This document shows, one piece after another, positions 43,675 through 56,300 of a DNA stretch of 64,000 nucleotides (positions are counted from its first letter, which is position 1; every line of letters begins with the position of its first letter). Below the pieces are notes generated by a model that did no database searches, had not been told where the DNA came from, and saw only the letters and a list, made by a program, of their open reading frames with translations. This DNA is from Gracilariopsis chorda (taxonomy: Eukaryota > Rhodophyta > Florideophyceae > Gracilariales > Gracilariaceae), in NCBI GenBank assembly GCA_003194525.1, contig NBIV01000007.1, forward strand, positions 619,598 to 683,597, in the 5' to 3' direction. The position numbers were made by a program, and so were the translations under genes.

Positions 43675-46620
43675 GGGGTTTCTGCGCAACTGCCTACCAT
43701 CTTACATCCATTTCGCACCCAATCCTCGTCAGCCCTGCAGGGCCCATCCGCCCATGCATGCGGGAAGTGCCAATTGCTGGCCAATTACAGTACCAGAGCT
43801 GCCAATAACTGGCCAAATACAGGTGGTAGCCAAATCCCGGTCAATAGTTGTACACGTGTAACCACCAACAGCCAACAGTTGTCCAGCAACTGGCGTTTCG
43901 TCTACTAGGGTGTGGTTCCATACCGTCCAGGCCTGACCTGCTCTCCAGGGGTGGTTTTCGGCTGCATCCAAAATGGCGATGAGCTCTTTGACCGAGTACG
44001 GTGTATCTCTTACCAAGTTTTCTACGCGAGGTTCGTCGCGTATGATCCCCACCTGGTGCTTCGACATACGAAAGATGCAACCAACAGGATACAGAGCTTG
44101 AGCCGGAAAAGTAAGATCATTAGACCGGTTAGGCCAAGTCACGCCCTTTCAAGCCATCTGGAGTGATATAAGAGCGCTCATGGTTGCAAACTCCGCAAGG
44201 GCAGTGGTACAAATGGTACCTACAGAAGAAGGGCTATCTATAATAGCACTGCCAGATTAGGCTAAAACCGGAGGTGTTGGGACGCCCAAGAACTGGAATA
44301 CTTTGTATTGCTCTTACCAACTTGGTCGTGGCACATACATCTTACGGGGCATCACATCGCCTTGCAAGAAGAGTTTCACTAGGTTGTACGTGTGCATAGT
44401 CCGCACCTTAGTACGGCGGTGACGAAGGCGGGACTCGTCAGCCTAGTCCCCAGCCCACCTTTTACGGTCCTTGAACCAGTTGGTATGCAGACGGCTTGTC
44501 AAAGCAGACGAAGTCAAAGTCACACCGCACGGCCAAAGGATGGGGACCCATATCATATAGGCATCAAACCACTCGGCGTAAGTAATGTACCTCTTCGGGA
44601 CCGCGGACGAGGGGAAGGTCAGACCGAACCATCGGATGTATAACATACACGAAGGGTGTATGACGCCGCTTGGCATCAAACACCGCCGATCGGTTGAGCT
44701 GCTGGTTTCGGCTACCAGGTGGTGGAGTACCCCTAAAGGTGGTAATATGTGCTAGGCGTTCGCAATCCAATCGGCTGTAAGTGACATAGGTATCCATGGA
44801 GGGTCGACGGTATTCGTTCGGAGCCTGAACCGAGTTGGTGTTGAAAGGCTAAATAATTGGAATCGAAGATGCGGGGGTCAATGTCCAACAGAGTGGTTCT
44901 ATAACCACCTAAGCGGTGAGACCGTTCACCAACGGGAAGAGGACGTGGAATCGGTTGACTCATAGTAGAAACAGCCGCCGGAGCGGTATGAGAAATCCCA
45001 GGGATCGAAATTGGGTCAGATAGTTGCTCTGAGAACACGAAGGGTGTCCGTGATCGCGGCCTTGACCACTACTGAGGAGTCTGCGAACCTCCCCGGGGCT
45101 GGGAGCGAGTAACTCGCTTGTAAACGCCCCCGTAGGGACCATCCAATGGTGACGATTCATTGCGGACGCCAAACCAATTGGGACTGCGTGAAATCCGGTA
45201 GGCAAAGAGTAAGGAGACCAACCAGGGGAGTCGTTCCGAGTGTTTAAGTAGGGATCGGCACCTGGTTCCGTGATCACTGGAGGAGCCCCATTGCCTGTTG
45301 GCTGCGACCCATCGGTGAAACGCTTCGAGGAACGGGGAAAATGCCGAAGTGTGGAACGCGGTCCCCTCCACCCGGAGTGACCTGAGTGGGTATCTGGCCC
45401 ATCCCTCTTGGTATCAATGTCCTGTGTAGGCGTGAGAGGAGCATGAAGCCACGGTGGCGCCTCCCCAGAACCAAGCGGCGGATATGCTGGCAAGCCCTCA
45501 TGCTCTTCTAAGTCCAAACGGTTTACCAATTCTCCGAGTTGGGGACGCATGACGTGTCGGATCAGTACTAACCAATTGTGAGGAAGACCAACGGGCATTC
45601 GCGTGGTGCGCCTACGTAGCACCCAAAATAGACCAAATAGGTAATACCCACCGAAGGTAGAGACGTCTGTTGCAGGGACCCGAATCCGTGAAGGGGCAGG
45701 GCGAATTGAAGCTGTCAGCCAACCGAGTGGTGAAAGTGCCGCTGTCATGAACGCGCCCACGGGGAGAAGTCAACCGAAAGGAACGAAAACGACCAACCCC
45801 TAAGGAGAATGTCGCGCTACTCCGAAGAGGCAAGTGAGCAATGGGTATGGGATGGGTCTTTGAGGCCAAGTGGGAACCCTCGGGTCTGGATCTACCGCAA
45901 GGAAGATGAACGGCCGACCGTCGAGCCGATTATCAAATGGCTACGCACGCTGCGCCATGCGCAGGAGTTGCCGCCAAAACCAGTTCACAGCCACTGGCCG
46001 CTGGGCTACGGTGTACAGCCACAAGGGCGTGCCTGTCGGTAGGACAGGGGTCTGTGATACAGTTGGATCTGACCACATGGGCAGGGCAACGCGCGCTAGA
46101 CCAATTGGTGCGTGTGCCAAGTGGGTTAGAGTGGCTATCTAATTATTTTACTAATTATTTTAATTATTTTAGATATGTAGTGACACCCTGCTACTATGGT
46201 GTGGGGCCATGCCAATCGGGCTGGTCCCAACGTATGCCACGTAGCCGAGTGCACCTGAGGTTGAGCCTCACTAACCCTTATGGTGGGTGCAGTGCTCCCT
46301 CACCAAGGATGGTAAAGTTATGCACCTCTTGGCTACAGTCAATCTCTTGATTTAGCTAAGACTATTCAGGCTTTACTAACCCGTGTGCGCCGTACTATCA
46401 ACACTACCAATTGGTTACGGTAAGCTCACCTGGCTATCTTACGCCCCTAGTGGTTTTGTGCTGCCACACCCATTCGGTTACCCAACTTCCACCCTTCAGG
46501 TCGAGCCCTCGTCGCGCTCCCACCAAAGGTTCCCCAAACGGACTACCCCGCTAGTACTTGACACCCGATTGGTTGAACCGCAGATTTGCAGGTGTTCATG
46601 CCATTTTGCTGCACTATGGC
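43675..46620. other. Unclassified repeat debris with long minus-strand ORF
   Basis: The clearest coding signal is on the minus strand from 45760 to about 44564. The 45760-44960 frame reads on to around 45040, then a shift leads into FSEQLSDPISIPGISHTAP and DPRIFDSNYLAFQHQLG, ending near 44564, with stops. A second minus-strand piece at 44142-43729 (SVKELIAILDAAENH) may belong to the same or another gene. None is recognised. AT-rich tracts at 46138-46175 and GC-rich blocks to 46600 could be an LTR. There are no clear ends. Confidence 0.3.
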
Positions 46621-47687
46621 GAATGCTGTCTGATTGAGAGATGTGAGTGCCGGATTCTGTACGAGTAATCGTCCAATTGAGAATGTGGGTGGGGGACCCG
46701 AGGGCGTTCAGTTTTTATTTAGTGAGTAGTTGGTAATGAAACGTTTCAATGAGTGCCTGATTGGTTGCTAAGATTAGGAAATCCTAAATTTTAGTACTTA
46801 TCATTATGATTTCTGTGTTGGTGGTGAGTGTATATAAGTAGGGGTTATGCTCGGATATGCGGTAACTTATGGAAGTGAGGAACTTTTGTATCCCATAGTT
46901 GTAATAATAGGCGGCTGGTGGTGAGCCATAGATGTTACCGAAAAGTTGGCCATATCGTCCAGCATGCATGTATTTGCCGTCAAAAGTGGGCATCTGCCAA
47001 ACGTATACCAGTTTATCGTGCTAATATTGTTCGTGCAGATGTGCTGATTTTATGGCAAAGTTATCCAGCGGTAGATCCATGGCAGCGTGTAGTGCGATAA
47101 GCATGCGTTGGGTAGTGCGGTCGTCTGTGTACGTTGTCGTATGTCTCGAATCATAGTGCATTCCGGGTTTCACAAACTCCCTGCGGAGGTTTCTCGGGCC
47201 TTGCGTTGTAAGATGGTGCTTCCTGTTGCATGTTTGTAGCCGTACAACATCATGAGGGGGATAATGGATCGGGCGGTTGGTTGGAAGTGTGGTGGGAGCC
47301 ATTTGATATTGTTGTGGGTGTCCAGGGGTTTCAGCTCATTTTCATGAGCTGCTTTCCATTGAGCAGCATCTGGGTATTCTCTTACATGGGCTTGTGTGAG
47401 TGGGGGTGTGTGATGAGTTGGATGGTGTTCGGCGTGGCGTGTTGGGATTTTGTGGAACACCAAAACGTTGTATGGGTGGCGACTGTAGGGTTCGAGTTCT
47501 TGTGATACGGTTGGAAGTCCACTGCGCGAATCGTGTGGTATGTGCGAGTGCGAAGGTTGAAGATGACAATGTGGGTCAGGGAAGTTGCATACATGTAACG
47601 CGCTGGGTCTGCCCGTGGTTCGAGCTTCTTTTTTGGAGTTTATATGGGAATTGTTCCCACTTTTCCAAATGGAAACATCCGTTCCAT

Positions 47688-47749
47688 TACCAGAAATGGT
47701 ACAAAACTACACCCACAATGGTGGGTGTAGTTTTGTACCATTTCTGGTA
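47688..47749. repeat. Perfect 62-bp hairpin inside the copia remnant
   Basis: Two exact 29-bp arms (TACCAGAAATGGTACAAAAC... and its reverse complement) are separated by AATG. It lies within the integrase-to-RT stretch. No mismatch between arms implies it is recent, or kept in step by gene conversion. Confidence 0.9.
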
Positions 47750-48664
47750 GAGGGACGTGTTCGTAGTGCTGTGATGCATGAGATTGTATATAAAGATAGT
47801 GTCTCTAGCCGCATCTTCTCAGTGAGTATCATCCAAGTTGGGCGTGATTAGAGTGGCTCTTACTGAGTCCATAATTGTGCGGTTTAGTGTCTCGGCGATG
47901 CCGTTTTCTTGCGGCTAGTGGGGGGTTCGCAGGTGGTTCCGGATATAGATCCTATGGTAGATGCGCTACATTGTAAATGAGGTGTACTCCTTGGCGTTGG
48001 GGAAATCTTGCATTGAGTGCTGCATTTTCTGTTTTATATGGTTGAAAGTGGTGTCGAAATATGTTGGTGTGTCCTTTCCGTCTTTGATGAGGTGCACTAG
48101 GGCAAATTTGCTGGCATCGCATACTACGAGTAGCATGTGATTGTAGCCGTGCTTCGATGTGGGTTTTACCGCACCACATGTTTCCGAGCTAACATATACG
48201 CCACTGCGGTAGGGGTGTGTTCAACGATTGTGGGGGGTTGGATTGTTTAGCATGACTTCATGTGCTGCAGGTTATCCTTATATCGCGCGATAGTGCGGTT
48301 TGCTTGATGGGGAGTAACCCGTGGCGAGCTGTGACTGCGAGTTTCTGTGCATGAGCGTAGTTTAACTTGATATGCCAATTGTGCGTGATGAGCTGGATGT
48401 TTGAGCTTCGCGGTGTTTGATTGGGGTTGTTTGAATGTCGAAGAGTTGCTGTGGTTACTGAATTAGTGGTGCAGGTGGTAGCTGGCAGAGGAAATGTCCG
48501 TAGGTTCTTCCTGTTGTTTGGTTTCGTCTCTGTTACGTTTGCTTGTACGGTTTGTGTGCAAGCGTACTGGGTGTGTTGTGGTGGCTTTTGCTGTGAATGG
48601 TGGCCCGTTGGAGGGGTATGGCTCTTGCCCTGTGAGCTTTTGTGGTGTTTAAAATCTTTGTGTC

Positions 48665-49111
48665 TTGTAAGACGACTGGGCTACAAAAGTGTCCGGCCAG
48701 ACACTGATGTGAGCTTGTCCAGCGATACTTGTAGTGAGCTTCCACGAGCGTAGGCAGAACCAAGTTTGAATGAATGAATCAGCTTGTAGTGAGCTCCCAC
48801 AATCCCCGGTCAAACTCAGTGGAGCCGAAGCGAGGCGTATGTAACGTTTTGACGACGTGTTGTGTAGATGTGTAGATGTGTAGATGTGTAGGTGTGATTG
48901 TAGTGTAGACTTGTAATACTTCCCGGTGATTGGTGTGAATTTGTGCGACGGAAAGTGTGGATCAGAGGCAATGGCGACTGGTGAGAATCGAACTGTGTAC
49001 CCCAGCGGCAGCGATGAGGGCCCATAACCTGTAAGAGGACAGGGCTACAAAAGTGTCCGGCCAGACACTGATGGGAGCTTGTCCAGCGATACTTGTAGTG
49101 AGCTCCCACAT
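48665..49111. repeat. Pair of ~80-bp direct repeats and a TGTAGATG tandem run
   Basis: 48665-48742 and 49029-49111 share GGGCTACAAAAGTGTCCGGC, CAGACACTGATG and GCTTGTCCAGCG-type blocks. A third partial copy is near 48781. Between them a GTGTAGAT unit is repeated about four times at 48860-48895. They may be LTR ends or a short insertion in the copia remnant, because GGCCCATAACCTGT next to the second copy recurs at 50762 like a primer-binding site. Confidence 0.5.
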
Positions 49112-51084
49112 TTCTAACTGATATTGATTGCTTCACCAGAGTGCTTTAGCTATGAGATCTGGTGTGTGAGATGTTGTGTTTAGTATATAACCGGCTTTTT
49201 TGGTGAATTCTACGAGTTCGTAGCGTGAGACCATGTCATGAACCGAAAGGAAATTGTGCCGAATTTAGTTGTTTGATACGTCGTGTGTGCTGAGATGCTT
49301 AGTCTTGCTGGTGCGTAAGTGCAGGATTCCACTGTTGGTGCACCGTGTCTGTTGGTGTGTGGCAGGTTAAGTTAGCGTACGGGCTTGAACGGGCCGCATG
49401 TGAGGAAGAGGGTGGCATATGTTTGTTGGTCGGCCCCGCTGTCTAAGACAAACGTACCATTGTATTCCGTTTCTGCCTCTCACGAGACACCGACCTGTGC
49501 ATTATCTGGGGCGGGGTTGGGGGGATTGTGTTGAGAGTGTGTGTGGGGTGAAGGAAGTGTGTGATATGGGTACTGGGAAATAGGGGGTGCCATGCTACCT
49601 TGCGGATACGGCTGGAGGGTGGAGTTGATGTCTGTTTGCATGTAGTTGGCTTGTGGTTTCCTGACTCAGAATTTTGGGTGTCCTGAGTCTCAGCAATGGG
49701 CATCTGTGTGATTGTATCTTACGCCCATTGACTTGTGGTATGTGCAAAGTTGATGAAAAGGAATGCGTTGATAGGGATATAACGTGCGGCAAGGTTGTAG
49801 ACGAGCATCGTTATAGTTGGGCGGAGGTTTGGGAGAGGGTCTCGTTGACGTAGGTTGTGACTGGGATCCGTAGTCTCCCGTGAATTCTTGAGCCTGGAGG
49901 TGGATTGCTGTGCTGGATTGAAATGGTTGGTTTATGTTATGTAACAATTTTAAGATTTGGGTGACCTGCTTGATAGTTTCTGGTTTGCTAGCGATGATGT
50001 GTCCTAGTCTCGGAGCAAGTGTAGCATGCTTCTTTAACCCATTGATGAAATAGTTAATTGTGGTTTCTTCTTTCGCAATTTTGAGGTACCGTGCTGCAAC
50101 CATTTTTTCACAAACTGCCATGTGCGCTTGGGGGAACTTGTCGAAGTCAGCCAGATTCTGAATTTCTACGTTCTCTGCGTCGGTCTTGAAAGTTTATGAC
50201 CCTAATTCGTCGATTGTGATGTACGCTATAATTCTCTGGACCAAATCGTGGGGTGTAGAGTCTTCGTGTGGTACGATGAGGAGTCGAGCGATGTCTATTG
50301 TCACGCTGCTGAGTATTGCTGATAGGATTCGGTTTTGTATCTACTGAAAGAGATCAAGAGACGGCTTTTATGCGGGCGGTTCTGGTTTACCTTGAAGATG
50401 CGAGAGTTACTTGATTGTAGTTGCGTACGTTTTGATGGCAAGGTACCACAAGGCGTAGTTTCTGGTGTTGAGATCTGAGACTTTGTGCTTTTTGTCCAAT
50501 TACATTGTTAGCTGGGGTACTATAACTGTGTGAGTATTTGATAGAATGGCGGAGGTGGGTGGATGCTGGGTGGTATCTTTTGGTGTGTGGTTGTCTTGCA
50601 CTGATGTTATGGTGTTGGAGTATAGTTCTTGGATTATAGATCTCCAAGGAGCTCGCGTCTTTGGCAGCGGACTAAGCGGGAGTCAATGGTCGGCTTCGTT
50701 TTGGAGTGTGGAGTAGCTGTTGTTGAACATGGATGATGGTTGATGTGGAGGAGTTAGCGCAAGGCCCATAACCTGTGTTTGGAAGGCACTGCCTCTCATT
50801 AGTGAATTTACAGAAACAAAGATTTTGTAGCACTTCCTTATTTATTCACTAAAGTTCATAGTAAAGAATTCTGTAACGAGAATTGGCTCACACGATCTTA
50901 CGCCGTGCAATATTCAGCTTATACAGTTTTAGTGCTACGTGTAGGTAGCTTCCCGCGTATCTCTCCCATCTCGAGAAAGCACGAGACTCAACATGCACTC
51001 CAAGTTCTCCCATGCCAACCACCCAAAGAAAGTGTCACACACTCGCACAAAACAGTAGAAAACTATAACCAAGACACTCATAAG

Positions 51085-52183
51085 ATGCCGTCCACACATT
51101 TTGCCATTCCTTCTATGTACTTAAATCATTCGTACGAACAGTTTCAGCGCTTCTACAACCACTTTTACCAAGCCGAATTGCGAAAAAAGATAATCCCCTC
51201 TACTAGTTTTCAAAGAGTACTTAGTAGTTTAACCGATCAGCATTGTCTGTTGCACTTCAGATTTCTAAAAGCAGACGTTCTAAAGCTCAGATCAGTAGTA
51301 ACCAATGCAACGGAGTACGCATCGGAGCGTAACAGATACCGAACAACTAACCTCTTAACGACTTCTGTAATTTTAAGTAGGATGGCTTCGCCATATCAAT
51401 GGACAGATCGTGAAGTATTCTTTCGGAAACATGCGTCGCAATTGAGTGAGATATTCTGGAAAGCTGTAGATACTTCTCTCGATGACTACGAAAAACTTTT
51501 AACTGGTCCTTTGCATCACAGTTATATCGCACAGAACGAAGAAAGGTGGGTAAATTCAGTACAGGAGAAAAAACGCTTTAGAAACAACTGCATTGGGTTC
51601 ATAGATGGAACTGTGCTAAAGATTGCCCGAACGAGCGACGATAGGCTACAAAATGTAGTTTAGAATGGGCACAAATGGTCATATGCGTTAAAGTTTCAAG
51701 CTGTGACTACGCCGGATGGTATCATTATGCATGCATACGGCCCTGGGAAAGGCCGTCGACATGATTGGAATATATAATTTTGGTCAGATATGGACCAACA
51801 GCTGGAATCTACACTGATGATAGACGAAAAACCTTACTGCATATATGGAGATAGCGGATACAACGAGAGAGAATTTTCTACAAGTTCCCGTTCAAGGGTC
51901 GGAATTGGGCGGCGATCACAACGCTTACAATGCGGTGATGAATACTGGACGCATAACAGTAGAGTAGAATTTCAAAGAAGTCAAGTTGTACTGGAGCGTT
52001 ACAGATTTTCGTAGAAAACTGAGAGTTCTGCAGGCTCCTGTTGGGTTGCTTTATCTTACTGCACTTATACTTATGAATATACTCACTTTCTTCTATTGGA
52101 AGCAAGTATCGAAGTACGTCGATTGTACACCTCCATCCTTCCATGTCTACCTGGCCTCGAAAGACAGCAACAAAGCACACTAG
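51085..52183 (+). pseudogene. Second PIF/Harbinger-like DDE transposase, broken
   Basis: ATG 51085 opens a helical N-terminal half (SYEQFQRFYNHFYQAELRKK ... SVILSRMASPYQWTD) and the first motif CIGFIDGTVLKIAR. A stop at 51661 is followed in frame by HKWSYALKFQAVTTPDG, GPGKGRRHDWNI, another stop and YCIYGDSGYN (second Asp). A shift near 51890 leads to NTGRITVE-stop-NFKEVKLYW (Glu region), ending at 52183. It is unlike the Harbinger at 41.2-43.7 kb and belongs to a separate branch. The companion coiled-coil gene is convergent. Confidence 0.75.
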
Positions 52184-52288
52184 TTTGATGAGCCGCGTCA
52201 CGCAGCTTATCATTACCAGATTCCAACGTATGAGATTCATACTTCCCAGAGGGGCTGTGGTCCACGGAAACTGACAGTGTTGTCTGCG

Positions 52289-52821
52289 TCAGTGCAGATG
52301 TGCTAGAAGAAATGGTGCAGCATTATCAGCATTTTTTATTCTCACTATAACATCCATCATAAGATTGAGCTTTCGCAATTCTAGCTGCTGCAATTCACTC
52401 CTTTCTCGTAAAAGCTTTTCTCTGCTTCGAGCCTTTTCCTTCTGGGATGCTTCAAATCGTTTTCTCTCGAGTTTCAGAGTCTTCGTCTCTAAGCCAAACG
52501 TCTGATGCCTCCCCGCTCTATTGCTGCAGTAAACGAGGAAGCCTCGTTCTCGAGCGACAAAGGCCCAGAGGATACGTTTGGCTTCTTTCTCTTCAACGAG
52601 CGCTCGTTATCGACGTTTCCAACTCTATCGCTATTTCCGTCGGCGTATCTCCGCCATGTAGCACGCTGTCTTATGAGAGCACTAAGTCTTTCCTTTTTCT
52701 CATCAAGCTCCACCTTCTTTCGTTTCTTCTCTCCTCTATATCCAGCCAAGTCATCACGAGTCTCCTTAATCATACCGAGCAGTTCTTTTAACTCTCCTAC
52801 TTCACCTCCGAGTCCACTCAT
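52289..52821 (-). pseudogene. Coiled-coil companion of the second Harbinger, one frameshift
   Basis: ATG 52821 starts a frame rich in Lys/Glu heptads (GEVGELKELLGMIKETRDDL, ELDEKKERLSALIRQRATW) to about 52495. The neighbouring frame completes it with a long helix (REKLLRERSELQQLELRKL, LMMDVIVRIKNADNAAP) to TGA 52289. Position and convergent orientation match the second gene of Harbinger-type elements, but no SANT motif is clear. Confidence 0.45.
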
Positions 52822-53192
52822 TTTTGATTCTATAACGTCTTTTTTATCGTAGCGTTATTTTAATCGTTTGTATCTATCCTGCACAGATTTTCAGTTTACT
52901 GCGTGTTTAACAAGTGTTTCTGCGTTTAATTTAGCTGCTACTATTTCAAATCATATCTTTTTTCCATTTGGTGCTACATGTGATTTCGCTACCGAGACTT
53001 CTCGTACGATTACCAATTCATCCTCTTTTGAAAATCTGCATCGCGGTTTGGACGCTTTGGACGATGGAGAAGCTAACGTGGGCGTGGATGGCGTCGTGAG
53101 GGTTCCACACCGATGTGGTCTTGATAGCAGATTAACTTATATCACTTCGAACGGTATTCGTGGTGCTTGATCAGCCATATCCCCATGCCACT

Positions 53193-53330
53193 TCGGTGAG
53201 GAAATTTCCTCACCGATGTTTCAGGGTGAGGCCGGTGAGGGCGTCCCATATCATCGTATTCCAGTCGCACCCGCAGCACTGTTCGGTGAGCCTCACCGTA
53301 GATCGGTGAGATCACCGAACAAATCACCGA
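53193..53330. repeat. Cluster of CGGTGA/TCACCG motifs with a 24-bp palindrome
   Basis: Eight copies of CGGTGA or its complement lie in 138 bp, including a perfect 24-bp palindrome at 53193-53216 (TCGGTGAGGAAA and its complement) and TTCGGTGAGC...GATCACCGAA at 53282-53318. The cluster sits just upstream of the piggyBac-like gene and may be the transposase-binding end of that element. That role is inferred. Confidence 0.6.
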
Positions 53331-53389
53331 ACGCGACGTAAGTACTCACCAATTCAACCTTTCCGTTCCCGCCAGAAATTGGCACAATA

Positions 53390-56300
53390 ATGCCTCTACC
53401 GCCACCAAAACATCTTTCCTGCGATGAACATGATGTTGATCAGTTTCTGTCGGAAGATGAAAACCCAATTTGCGACCCAAAGCCCAGTCTCGAGATTCAA
53501 AATTATTTTTTCTTGCCACCTCAAGAGCCACTACCCTTGCCTAGTGATGAGGAAACTGGTGCACCAGCATCTTTTAACTTATCCGATGGTCAACATTCGC
53601 ATTCTGTAGTAGATGAACCTCATCAAATCTTAGAGCAATACATGGATTATACTATTCAGGGTTCACCTTTTACACAGAGCAGTAACGAGGATCGTAGTTG
53701 TCACGAAGCAGATCTCCAAGCAGAGCATCTACTAGTACGACCTCAACGGATTTCGCATGTTCCAAAATTTTGGAGGATGAAGTTACATTAGACGATGGAG
53801 CTGAAGAGTTGTATGCCAATCAACAGTGCCAGTCTGCAAACAATGCATTAAATTCTATGAGCTAGAATGAAATGGAAGCACAGCATGTCGCGGCGGAGGA
53901 TGTCTGGTCGTCTATATTCAATGACGAAATGGATTGTACATTTGATGACAGCCTTGGCTCGCATTCGCACAATACATCCGTTCTAAATGAATCCAATCCG
54001 GATAATGAGCCAGACCAAGGAAATTTAGGAGAAGGTTTAAAGCAGTGGACCTACTCCTCACCATTTCAATCATTTGAAATTGATGTTGACGGTAGTAACC
54101 GAAAGCTCGGGAAACGGTATGTAGAGGAGACCAATGCAGTGTTAGGAAACGTGACAAAAGAGATTCGTGAAATGTCGTCTTCTGCAAGCAATGTGGGATA
54201 CTCAAGGTTGTCTCGATTGGCGACCTTCGACTTTTTCCTACCGAGTTATATTTTGACAAAGATTGCTAGTAATGTGACCCATGTTCTGAGGGCTCGTCGT
54301 GAGCGACCAACAGACGCGTTTGAGTTCAAAGAAGTAATCATTTTACATGTGCTTGATGCATCATATGGCACATCCGTTACTACAATGACTCTTCCAGAGA
54401 ACAAAGAGTTTTTCTTCGACATAGGTGTCTCAGGCAAACGGTACTTGGAAATTTGGTCTGCTCTGTGCTGCAGTACCCAACGACGACAACGAGTGGAGCA
54501 GTTTAGTTCGGGACGGTCAAATTTCCCTCGTAGAGGTAATGCGTTGATCACAGAACTAGAGGACGAGCTGGCTGCTATCAATCGGTTATTTTTGTTGGTT
54601 CCTGGACAGACTATTCTTAGCTTGGATGAAGATCACCAGCGTTTGCGATCTTGAGCAGTTCCGCAACTTACACTGCTGAGCCATGTAGATAACGCGAAGA
54701 AGGCTTTGGGTCCGGGTAACAATACTATTTGCTAAGCATTGAATCCTGTGTTCTTGGCTGATCATTATACCAGGGTTTGGAGACAAGTCGATTGATATAT
54801 GTCAACGGTTGATCAGATTGCTACAGGGTGTTCCTACGGCTGGTCCCATTAGGGGTATGATCGAATACATTTTCGCTGCAGGTCGAGGGTACAGCAATCA
54901 AGAAGCCACCAAATTTTAAATCAGCTTGGCGAAACTATACTGGGTACGCACAAAAGATCATTGGACTGCCCGTTTTCGTTTGGGGATGGTCCAATTCGCA
55001 AGCGGCACAAGGGCGTTGAGATAAAAGAGAAGGGATGTCGCGCAATTTACGAAGCTCGTCGGAAGCCCACAACAGCTTCTGGACGCCCTATAGAAGCTGT
55101 TGTATACCGAGAGAGTTATAGTGGGCGAGTGGCTTCTGTTTATCATAACAATGATGAAATGTTCAAGTCCTCGAAGTTTACATTGGTGCCCAAGGCAGGC
55201 TGTCAACATCTAAAAAGCAGTGCTGATCTCGAACAATTTCATTGCTTATACGAAAGACAGGAGGGGACATATGGACTTTATTTAGCTAGATAAAAAGTCG
55301 GTCAGGTTGTCAGTGGAGTATTTGAAGTGACCGCATTGCAGACCGAAGATCCTGGGTGGTTCCTAGCTAGAGCATTTCAGTTCACCTCTCGGACCACCTC
55401 GAACTTTATTCGAGCACTAGCACACAATTTTGAGAGCAACTTTCGTGCTCTCGCGGATATTGTGAAAGGGAAATCTACGGGATACGGTAATTTGCAATTT
55501 CCTGACACAACAATTGAATCTTTAACCTGCTTGGAACTTCGATTGAAAAATGTTTGCGAGGTACGTAACGTTTCGCTCTCCACAGCCCCATCAGAGAACG
55601 AGTTTGACCAAATGAAGACATTCTTGGTTTCTGCAGAGACAAATGCTCTCAACGCCACGAACAAAGCGGAGCTAGTTGCTGCCATGTCCAGAATTGGGCA
55701 TCCCGTTTCTAGCACGCTAAGGGAAGCAGAGATTGTAGAGAAAATCAAATCCTGCTATTCCAACAGTGGGTGCAAACTGGAGAGGTTGTACTTGTTGAAA
55801 ATGAAGCTGAAGAGCTTTCAGCGGAGGAGCAGGTGATCTCAGCGAAGAAGAAATTACTGGAGGTCCTTTACAAGCGTTCATTGGATTCATGGGTTATGAA
55901 ACCATTGGTGAGTACCACTGGTATGAAAGAAGGATCATTTAATGAGAAACAAGTGCTGATGGAACTACCGACAATTTTTGACAGTCACAATGTCCAAAAG
56001 TGGCTTTCGACTAAGATGAAAGGTGATACGTTCAAATACAGAGCTAAATACATCCGTTCTATCGGATTGATATCTTCGAGATCTGATTTGATGATATCTG
56101 ACAACCCTGACGCTTTGATGGTCTATCTTGACAAACAAGAAACTCGTCATGTTTGTGCAATCGAAATCAAAACTATGACCGCTATTCGAACTACTGAAGA
56201 TGCTAGAGATGTATCAAGGAAATTTGGTTTAAGCATTCTGATATTTGGAGTTGGGAGAAGTGTAGATGCTGGGCTATTGTTTTAACAATTGGTTCTATCT

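Larger units (their letters stand above)
46621..50647 (-). pseudogene. Ty1/copia polyprotein remnant, gag to reverse transcriptase
   Basis: Minus strand, order recovered across frames. Gag lies at ~50640-49690 (ETTINYFINGLKKHATLA, then the Cys/His knuckle CTYHKSMGV..HTDAHC). Protease-like DTGADKHMP lies near 49440. Integrase at 48180-47600 has LLVVCDASKFALVHLI with the first Asp region and NGIAETLNRTIMDSVRATLI with the Glu. RT at 47460-46621 has PLTQAHVREYPDAAQWK, NIYGSPPAAYYY, SEHNPYLYTL and DFLILATN after a lost YVDD. RNase H is not found. The gag, protease, integrase, RT order is that of Ty1/copia. The stretch 48200-49140 between protease and integrase carries insertions. Confidence 0.65.

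Noticed and set aside
46138-46180. AT-rich ATTATTTTA repeats as a replication origin
   Set aside because: No supporting motif; more likely part of an LTR or simple repeat.
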